DNA of 7,537 bases, taken from the NCBI GenBank assembly GCA_013202535.1, contig JABMRP010001091.1, forward strand, positions 1 through 7,537. The letters are read 5' to 3'. Position 1 is the stretch's first letter. Every line of letters starts with the position of its first letter. Below the pieces are notes generated by a model. It did no database searches, was not told where the DNA came from, and saw only the letters and a list, made by a program, of their open reading frames with translations. Below are positions 1 to 4,807 of the stretch, one piece after another. The DNA is from Planctomycetota bacterium (GTDB lineage Bacteria > Planctomycetota > Planctomycetia > Pirellulales > Thermoguttaceae). The translations under genes were made by a program, and so were the position numbers.

Positions 1-28
1 ATCGAGTCGACTCTACCCTGCAATACCG

Positions 29-47
29 GCGGCTAGCGCCTTGCCGC
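29..47. repeat. Small GC-rich hairpin downstream of the cytochrome b gene
   Basis: GCGGC at 29-33 is the exact reverse complement of GCCGC at 43-47, giving a 5-bp stem and a 9-base loop. An alternative 4-bp fold (GGCG 28-31 with CGCC 37-40) shares the same bases. No T-run follows on either strand, so this is not a textbook intrinsic terminator. The surrounding sequence (GGCGGCTAGCGCC...GCCGCTCA) recalls dispersed intergenic repeats of planctomycete genomes, but that is an impression from memory and was not verified. It could simply belong to the same element as the larger inverted repeat at 63-113. Confidence 0.35.
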
Positions 48-62
48 TCACGATATGACCTG

Positions 63-113
63 CTAGTGCATTGTCGCGCATAACCCCAATTCTTAAACTT
101 GACAAAGCACTAG
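63..113. repeat. Imperfect inverted repeat overlapping the cytochrome b stop codon
   Basis: The arm CTAGTGCATTGTC (63-75) matches the reverse complement of GACAAAGCACTAG (101-113) at 12 of 13 positions. The loop is 25 bases (76-100) and AT-rich. Each arm ends in the palindrome CTAG, a tetranucleotide usually scarce in bacterial genomes, and a third CTAG lies at 33-36. The right arm contains the cytochrome b stop codon (TAG on the minus strand, 110-112). Possible readings are the end of a small non-autonomous mobile element or dispersed repeat that landed at the 3' end of the gene, or an mRNA-stabilising or terminating hairpin without a U-tract. The pairing is directly visible; the role is not. 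Confidence 0.6.
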
Positions 114-1192
114 TGTGCCACGGCCGCTTCCCAGACGGTCATACCGATGATCGCCACGGCCACGGCAACGCCGATACAGATGCTGGCGATTTCCGATTTG
201 GTCCAGCGCCGAAGTTGCGCGTCGATCCACGGCCAGACGATCATCGCAAACACGACCAGACCCATGCTCAACACGGCGAACGTGCCGGAAAACAGCTTCA
301 GCCAGCGGAACGTCACGTAGAAGAACCACTCGGGCTTGATCACCTCGGGCGTGGTGAGCGGGTCGGCCGGGTGCCCCAGATCGGCCGGTTGGATCGTGGC
401 CAGAACGCTCAGCAGTATCATCAGCAACAGGCCGATGAGTATCTCCGTATAAAGGTGGTCGGGAAAGAAATTGAAATGCTTGGGTTGATCTTCCGGCTCA
501 TCGTCGAACTTCAACTCGGTAATCCCGTGCATGCGAATGAAGGTAATGTGAATCACCAGCAGGCCAACCACCGCCGCCGGCAAGACGGCGGCGTGGAGGA
601 CATAGAATCGCGACAGGGTTCGGCTCGAGTATTCCTCGCCGCCGAGCATAAAGTTCTTCGATATCCCGCCGATCAGCGGAACCTGATCGCAGATATTCGC
701 TCCGACCGTGGCCCCCCAATAGCTGAGTTGCTCGAAGACGAGGCTGTATCCGGTAAACCCGAGCCCCAAGGTGCAGAGCAGCAGCAACATGCCCACCACC
801 CAGTTCAGCTCCCGCGGCTCGCGGTAGGCACCGGTGAAGAAAACCCGCATCTGATGCAAAATCACGGCGGCGATCATGAACGTGGCCGCCCATTTATGCA
901 GGCTGCGGAAATACCAACCGAAGGTTGCTTCGTGGGTGATGTAGCGAACCGAGTCGTACGCGGTTTCCGCCGACGGCTGATAGTAGACGGCCAGCATGAT
1001 CCCCGTGACAACTTGAACGACGAACAAGTAGGCCGGTGTCCCGCCCAGGCAGAACCACCATCGCTTCAAGTGGTTGGGGACCGGTTCGTTGGTCATCGCC
1101 AGGAGTTGCTCGCCGCTGACGGGTACGCGAGATTGCCACCACCGGGTAACGACGGGAACACGGCCGCGGCACCACTGCCTCAATGCTTGCAT
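110..1192 (-). CDS. Cytochrome b6/subunit IV-type fused cytochrome b
   Basis: This 360-aa membrane protein is the diheme quinol-oxidising subunit of a bc/b6f-type complex. Heme b ligands are His99 and His113 in helix B (14 apart) and His200 and His215 in helix D (15 apart); the 15-residue spacing is typical of cytochrome b6 rather than mitochondrial cytochrome b. Cys48 in the WFCLGG segment aligns with the b6 cysteine that binds heme ci/cn. The Qo-site PEWF motif is at 287-290 with Glu288. I count about seven membrane helices (roughly 45-71, 95-118, 130-152, 198-220, 247-268, 300-320, 335-355), so four b6 helices are joined to three subunit IV helices, with a hydrophilic link near 222-245. 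The ATG at 1192 follows the Rieske stop by 3 bases and has GGGAGG 8 bases upstream. Symbols such as petB or qcrB are used for relatives, so none is assigned here. Confidence 0.95.
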   Translation of the reverse strand: MQALRQWCRGRVPVVTRWWQSRVPVSGEQLLAMTNEPVPNHLKRWWFCLGGTPAYLFVVQVVTGIMLAVYYQPSAETAYDSVRYITHEATFGWYFRSLHKWAATFMIAAVILHQMRVFFTGAYREPRELNWVVGMLLLLCTLGLGFTGYSLVFEQLSYWGATVGANICDQVPLIGGISKNFMLGGEEYSSRTLSRFYVLHAAVLPAAVVGLLVIHITFIRMHGITELKFDDEPEDQPKHFNFFPDHLYTEILIGLLLMILLSVLATIQPADLGHPADPLTTPEVIKPEWFFYVTFRWLKLFSGTFAVLSMGLVVFAMIVWPWIDAQLRRWTKSEIASICIGVAVAVAIIGMTVWEAAVAH

Positions 1193-1195
1193 CGT

Positions 1196-1810
1196 CTACG
1201 CCTCCCATCGCCGGGTATGTGAGTCGGGTCGCCGAAGAGCCGGTTGGCGGTGGCTCGGTGCGGGATCGTTCGTCCAAGCGGCGGCCACGTGCCGTTGAGA
1301 AGTGACGAGGCTGTCGACGGGCACTTCGATGTACAAGAGACCCCCTTCGGCCTTCAGCGGGTAGCGAGGTAACGACTGGCCGGCGGCCGCGGGCGGTCCC
1401 TCGATGGCTTCACCCGCTGGCGTAAACACGCCGTTGTGGCAGGGACAGAAGAAACGGTTCTGGTGCGGTTGCCAGTCGACCTGACACCCCAGGTGCGGGC
1501 AAACGCTCGAGAGGGCGACGAAATCGTCGCTCGTTCCCGCTTCCGCCTGCCGGGCGACCACGATCTTGGCCCCGTTGGGGGCCTCGAACTCGATCGAGTC
1601 ACCCACGTCCACGGTGTCGACTCGGGCTACGAACACCCACTGCTTGGGGACGGGACCGGCCGGATACAGAAAGCGGCCGGCCATCGCGAAGAGGGTCCCG
1701 TAACCGGCCACCGTGCCGGCCGCCATGGCGATCGAGGACCCCGATAAGAACTGCCGCCGGTCCTCCTCGGACTCGGGTGTCACCCGATCGTCACTCGTTG
1801 AATCACCCAT
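1196..1810 (-). CDS. Rieske 2Fe-2S protein of the bc/b6f-type complex
   Basis: This 204-aa membrane-anchored protein would carry electrons from quinol at cytochrome b to a cytochrome c or similar acceptor on the outer face of the membrane. The cluster boxes are CPHLGC (104-109) and CPCH (122-125). Cys104, His106, Cys122 and His125 are the expected iron ligands, and Cys109 and Cys124 the expected disulfide, as in high-potential Rieske proteins. The N-terminus has a twin-arginine motif (DRRQFL, Arg18-Arg19) before a hydrophobic segment (about 25-49), the usual uncleaved Tat anchor. The frame extends 10 codons further to an ATG at 1840, but AGGAGG (1822-1827) lies inside that extension and fits the ATG at 1810. 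The C-terminus carries a basic, hydrophilic tail of about 35 residues beyond the Rieske fold. It is first in the operon with cytochrome b. Relatives are called petC or qcrA. Confidence 0.94.
   Translation of the reverse strand: MGDSTSDDRVTPESEEDRRQFLSGSSIAMAAGTVAGYGTLFAMAGRFLYPAGPVPKQWVFVARVDTVDVGDSIEFEAPNGAKIVVARQAEAGTSDDFVALSSVCPHLGCQVDWQPHQNRFFCPCHNGVFTPAGEAIEGPPAAAGQSLPRYPLKAEGGLLYIEVPVDSLVTSQRHVAAAWTNDPAPSHRQPALRRPDSHTRRWEA
1201..1206 (-). promoter_or_regulatory. Ribosome binding site of cytochrome b
   Basis: GGGAGG on the minus strand, 8 bases before the ATG at 1192, lies within the last codons of the Rieske gene. With the 3-base intergenic gap it suggests coupled translation of the two subunits. 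Confidence 0.7.
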
Positions 1811-1821
1811 GATGCCAACGA

Positions 1822-1827
1822 CCTCCT
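1822..1827 (-). promoter_or_regulatory. Ribosome binding site that decides the Rieske start
   Basis: AGGAGG on the minus strand, 11 bases before the ATG at 1810. It falls inside the first codons of the longer reading frame (ATG at 1840), which has no comparable site of its own seen upstream. The spacing is slightly long, but the match is complete, so the shorter start is preferred. Confidence 0.65.
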
Positions 1828-1892
1828 GTGGAAGGTTCATTTGGAGCCGCTTTGCGCTGTCGTGGGGGCACTCCCGAACAGCGACGACCCCT

Positions 1893-1922
1893 ACCGTAAC
1901 AGGCCGAGAGCATTTTCGTCAA
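1893..1922 (-). promoter_or_regulatory. Possible sigma-70-like promoter of the Rieske-cytochrome b operon
   Basis: On the minus strand TTGACG (1917-1922, 5 of 6 to the -35 consensus) is followed after 18 bases by TACGGT (1893-1898, 3 of 6 to the -10 consensus). This would start transcription near 1886 and give a leader of about 75 bases. The -10 element is weak, and an alternative minus-strand pair (TTGCTC 2165-2170, TATTAT 2143-2148, 16-base spacer) lies further upstream. Confidence 0.35.
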
Positions 1923-2117
1923 GGCGACCAGACACAATTGCCGCAAGCCACGAAACACCCCGCCTTCTATCAGTCGACATGATACTGATTCTTAATCTCA
2001 CTAATAGCCGCCCGCAATCGTTCGCGCCGAAACCACGCTCGCTTCGTGGGCACATGGATCGGCCTTCGCCGAAGGGAACGCCCAATGGGCCGAGAGTCGT
2101 TCGATTTCGGCGGCCAC

Positions 2118-2147
2118 TTCGCTGCCGAGTTGCTTGCTTCTGATAAT
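2118..2147 (+). promoter_or_regulatory. Weak candidate promoter for the DUF4838 gene
   Basis: GATAAT (2142-2147) matches 5 of 6 of the -10 consensus. The best -35 at 18-base spacing is TTCGCT (2118-2123), only 3 of 6. Transcription would begin near 2154, leaving a leader of about 190 bases that opens with the hairpin at 2155-2175. The poor -35 makes this tentative. Confidence 0.22.
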
Positions 2148-2154
2148 AGCGGCC

Positions 2155-2175
2155 GGGGATTATCGAGCAATCCCC
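2155..2175 (+). promoter_or_regulatory. 7-bp hairpin in the leader of the DUF4838 gene
   Basis: GGGGATT (2155-2161) and AATCCCC (2169-2175) are perfect reverse complements around a 7-base loop (2162-2168). The hairpin lies just after the GATAAT -10 candidate, so it may form the very 5' end of the transcript (a stabilising structure) or act as an operator. No T-run follows, so it is not a standard terminator. Confidence 0.35.
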
Positions 2176-2329
2176 CCGTAACGCATTTTGCCAATCACTT
2201 TGCTCCGCCGGGGGCGAGAGGACTGGCCGCCGGTCGTCCGAGTCGCGAAGGAATACGGGCCAACCATTGCATGAATGGGCCCCGCGCGCCATCCTATCCC
2301 GTACCGAAACTCGGCCCAATAGCGATTCC

Positions 2330-2334
2330 GGAGG
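2330..2334 (+). promoter_or_regulatory. Ribosome binding site of the DUF4838 gene
   Basis: GGAGG, 9 bases before the ATG at 2344, supports that start; a signal peptide follows immediately in the protein. Confidence 0.75.
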
Positions 2335-2343
2335 AACCAAGCC

Positions 2344-4182
2344 ATGAGAAGATCTATTCTGACACGCGTGCTTTCGATCGGATGGTTGGCCATCGGATGG
2401 TATGCGGCCGCCGGCCACGACGCCATGGCCGGAGAGTTGGTGCTGGCCGATGGTGGAAAATCGGACTACAAGATCGTCATCGCCGAGAAGGCCTCGCCCT
2501 CGACTCGGCATGCGGCCGAGGAACTGCAAATGTTCCTCGAGCAAATCACCGGCGCCCGGCTGCCGGTGGTGTCCGACGTCACGCCCGTCGCCCAGCGCGA
2601 GATTATTCTCGGCGACAGCGCCCATCTAAGACACCTGGCACAAGAAATCGATTTCGACGCACTGGGCAACGAGGGGTACGTTCTTCGCACGGTCGGGCCC
2701 CATTTGGTCATTGCCGGCGGCGCGTTGCGGGGCAATCTCTACGGCGTGTACGGACTGCTGGAAGACCACTGCGGATGCCGCTGGTTTGCTCCCGGCGTAA
2801 GCCGCATTCCGAAACACGCGAAGCTGGTCGTCGGCCCTTTGGACCAAACCAAGGTTCCGATCCTGGAATATCGCGAGCCGTTTACCTTCGACTGCTTCGA
2901 CGGCCCGTGGTGTGCTCGAAATCGGGTAAACTCCAGCTCCGGGCGGCTCGGTCCGCAACACGGCGGCAAAATTCGCTTCGGCAGCGGGTTTTTCTGCCAT
3001 ACGTTCAACCGGCTGGTGCCGCCGGAGAAGTACTTCGACGAGCATCCCGAGTATTTTTCCTCAGTCGACGGCAAGCGGCTGAAGGAGCGCTCGCAACTCT
3101 GTTGCACCAACGAAGCGGTGATCCGGCTTTGCACCGAGGGAATCCTGGCCGCCATGCGAGCCCAGCCCGACGCCTTTGTTTTTTCCGTCTCGCAGAACGA
3201 CTGGCACAACGACTGCCAGTGCGACAAGTGCCGCGATTTGATCCAGCGGGAGGACTCGCGGATGGCGCCCGTGCTGCATCTGGTCAATCGGGTGGCCGAG
3301 GCGGCGGAGAAGGACTTTCCGGATAAAGCGGTCGAGACGCTGGCCTATCAGTGGACGCGCCGCCCGCCGAAAACGATGCGTCCGCGACCTAACGTGATCA
3401 TCCGCCTCTGTTCGATCGAGTGTTGTTTTGCCCATCCGCTGGAGACCTGCGACAGCGAGCCCAACCGCCGTTTCTGCGAGGACCTGAAAGGTTGGGCCAA
3501 GGTATCCAATCGGCTGTGGGTGTGGGACTACGTGACCGACTTCCGCCATTATCTGCTACCGTTTCCCAACCAGCGGGTGCGAAACGACAACATCCGCCTG
3601 TACGTCGCCAACAACGTGCGCGGTATCTTCGAGCAGGATACCTACAATTCGCCGCACAGCGAGATGGCCGCCCTGGGCGGATACATGACGGCCAAGTTTC
3701 TCTGGAACCCCGAGTACGACGAAGAGACCGCTTTGAGCGAGTTTCTCCAGGGCTACTACGGCAAGGCGGCGCCGTCGATTCGCCAGTATCTCGATCTGCT
3801 GCACGATCGCGTGGAGAAGGAAAACATCCACGTGAACATCTGGGCCCCGCCCAGCAGTCCACATCTGACCGACGAACTGTTGATCGCGGCCGATCGGCTC
3901 TGGCAACAAGCCGAGACATCGGTCGCCGACGAGGCCGAGGTCTTGCGTCGCGTGCAACTGTCGCGGATGAGCGTCGACTACGCGATCCTCGAACGGGCGC
4001 GGCTTCAAGCCGCTGCCAAAGGACCCGGCGATACCCCGTTGGTCGATCTGGCTCGCAAGCGGTTTCAGCCGTTCTTCGCGACATTGGCCGCCAGCGGTCT
4101 CACCCGCATCCGCGAGTGGACCGTTCTCGATCTGCCCGACTATCGGTCGAAACTGGGGGCGACGTTGAAGGTTGAGCCTTAG
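2344..4182 (+). CDS. Secreted DUF4838 domain protein (glycoside hydrolase-like)
   Basis: The 612-aa protein begins with a signal peptide (about 1-29, hydrophobic 9-23, likely cut after AMA). Residues about 30-165 resemble the N-terminal domain of alpha-glucuronidases (GH67-like), including HAAEELQ (56-62) and YGVYGLLED (133-141). The rest matches the DUF4838 family as I know it: FCHTFNRLVPPEKYF (217-231), HPEYF (234-238), SVSQND (281-286), CQCDKC (291-296), TLAYQWT (332-338), IRLCSIEC (353-360), WDYVTDFRHYL (394-404), GIFEQ (427-431), KFLWNP (451-456) and EFLQGYYG (466-473). Conserved acids such as Glu359 and Glu430 are candidates for catalysis, but the reaction is not established. Relatives are abundant in planctomycetes and Verrucomicrobia and are assumed to act on polysaccharides outside the cytoplasm. 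The CxCxxC triad may bind metal or form disulfides. It stands alone on its strand, with no sulfatase or other CAZyme visible beside it. Confidence 0.85.
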   Translation: MRRSILTRVLSIGWLAIGWYAAAGHDAMAGELVLADGGKSDYKIVIAEKASPSTRHAAEELQMFLEQITGARLPVVSDVTPVAQREIILGDSAHLRHLAQEIDFDALGNEGYVLRTVGPHLVIAGGALRGNLYGVYGLLEDHCGCRWFAPGVSRIPKHAKLVVGPLDQTKVPILEYREPFTFDCFDGPWCARNRVNSSSGRLGPQHGGKIRFGSGFFCHTFNRLVPPEKYFDEHPEYFSSVDGKRLKERSQLCCTNEAVIRLCTEGILAAMRAQPDAFVFSVSQNDWHNDCQCDKCRDLIQREDSRMAPVLHLVNRVAEAAEKDFPDKAVETLAYQWTRRPPKTMRPRPNVIIRLCSIECCFAHPLETCDSEPNRRFCEDLKGWAKVSNRLWVWDYVTDFRHYLLPFPNQRVRNDNIRLYVANNVRGIFEQDTYNSPHSEMAALGGYMTAKFLWNPEYDEETALSEFLQGYYGKAAPSIRQYLDLLHDRVEKENIHVNIWAPPSSPHLTDELLIAADRLWQQAETSVADEAEVLRRVQLSRMSVDYAILERARLQAAAKGPGDTPLVDLARKRFQPFFATLAASGLTRIREWTVLDLPDYRSKLGATLKVEP

Positions 4183-4784
4183 TCGAGCGTCTGGACTTCA
4201 GTGAACAGCCGCTCGACTTCACGCCAGCATTTGTCGAACGAGGGAGAACGCTCGCGGGCCATCCGCATGTCGAACAAGGCGGTCATTGCCGGTTGGTCCG
4301 TTCTCGGGGAATAGGTCCGGGAACCTCCCATGTGGCTTCTCAAGAACTCCTTGGCACCCTGGATAGCCTCCGGATCCTCCACCGCCGGCAAGTCTTCCGC
4401 CAGACCGCGTTTTCCCTTGAGCGACTCGATAGCAGCCAGAAACCACGCCTCGTACTCAAACTTCGCCAACACCACGCCAACGGGAACATCCGGGCGAGCC
4501 TGTTGGGCGCGAGCGAGCAATTCGGGGCCAAGCTCCGCTGGGCAATCGTCGTCGGCGTCGATCAGGATCAGAATTGCCCTTGGTGGCGTCAGTTGCCGTA
4601 CGAGGCGTTCGACCTGCCGCTCGACTTCCCCTTCCTTGACGAGTTCGCATCTCGCAGCGCGAGTCGGCGGACGGATCTCCAACCCGATGCCCGGATCCAA
4701 CACCTGCTGAAACCGCCGCACCAACTCCGGCACGGCCGCCATGTCGCCATACCCCTCAACAATGCAGCCTAAGTTCAGAATCAT
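4179..4784 (-). CDS. DUF4276-like small TOPRIM protein, partner of the upstream ATPase
   Basis: This 201-aa protein starts with a TOPRIM-like signature: hydrophobic strand and Glu10-Gly11 (VEGYGD, 9-14), then ILILIDADDD (71-80) providing the DxD acids Asp76 and Asp78, with Asp80. TOPRIM domains use such acids to hold Mg2+ for nucleic-acid cleavage or phosphotransfer. A second conserved-looking block, KFEYEAWFLA (108-117), and YSPRTDQPAMTALFD (158-172) recall the DUF4276 family, which is often found next to AAA ATPases. It is the second gene of a two-gene unit, 23 bases after the ATPase stop, with only a weak ribosome site (AAGGG). Its TAA overlaps the stop of the convergent DUF4838 gene by 4 bases. 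A role as the nuclease or effector of a split OLD-like defence pair is inferred, not shown. One sampled 60-base stretch (4501-4560) is 41/60 GC, higher than samples of the ATPase gene. Confidence 0.8.
   Translation of the reverse strand: MILNLGCIVEGYGDMAAVPELVRRFQQVLDPGIGLEIRPPTRAARCELVKEGEVERQVERLVRQLTPPRAILILIDADDDCPAELGPELLARAQQARPDVPVGVVLAKFEYEAWFLAAIESLKGKRGLAEDLPAVEDPEAIQGAKEFLRSHMGGSRTYSPRTDQPAMTALFDMRMARERSPSFDKCWREVERLFTEVQTLD
4181..4218. terminator. Hairpin on the convergent gene junction, possible terminator
   Basis: AGTCGAGCG (4181-4189) and CGCTCGACT (4210-4218) are perfect 9-bp reverse complements around a 20-base loop that can itself fold (CTG/CAG). The left arm begins inside the DUF4838 stop codon, and the whole hairpin lies in the last codons of the TOPRIM gene. 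No T-run follows in either direction, so if it ends transcription it would need help or act only as a barrier to 3' decay. The symmetry comes from the codons of VER and TLD plus the stop, so chance is possible. Confidence 0.4.
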
Positions 4785-4807
4785 TGGTGCCCTTGGGAGA
4801 ACGAGGA

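Larger units (their letters stand above)
1841..2343. other. Divergent intergenic region, no convincing gene
   Basis: About 500 bases between the Rieske gene (minus) and the DUF4838 gene (plus). Open frames cross it on both strands but show no recognisable protein family, and none has both a good start and a ribosome binding site. It contains several short inverted repeats: ATCAGT/ACTGAT at 1969-1989 (9-base loop), CCACG/CGTGG at 2033-2049 (7-base loop), CCTTC/GAAGG at 2063-2075 (3-base loop), and GGGGATT/AATCCCC at 2155-2175. Promoters for both flanking genes are expected here. One minus-strand frame (about 2013-2157) reads protein-like at its end but has no start, so it could be a gene remnant. 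Confidence 0.6.

Noticed and set aside
13..81. 22-aa minus-strand frame downstream of cytochrome b
   Set aside because: It is very short, lies inside the inverted repeat and hairpin sequences, and has no ribosome binding site.
71..1222. 383-codon plus-strand open frame
   Set aside because: It is antisense to cytochrome b, is rich in Arg, His, Pro and Gln, and has no recognisable motif. The minus-strand frame has all heme ligands and the PEWF motif.
2013..2157. Minus-strand open stretch reading ...GSEVAAEIERLSAHW... and ending in TAG
   Set aside because: The amino-acid content looks plausible, but there is an in-frame stop just upstream, no ATG and no ribosome site. It could be a remnant, but nothing identifies a parent gene.
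2267..2297. TTGCAT...TCCTAT as a promoter for the DUF4838 gene
   Set aside because: The spacer is 19 bases and the -10 matches only 3 of 6, so it is no better than chance.
1891..2625. 244-codon minus-strand open frame across the divergent intergenic region
   Set aside because: It is of low-complexity shadow type, starts inside the DUF4838 gene and shows no motif.
2046..3326. 426-codon plus-strand open frame overlapping the start of the DUF4838 gene
   Set aside because: It is Arg-rich with no family signature, and most of it overlaps the well-supported DUF4838 frame. Open frames of this kind are common in GC-rich DNA.
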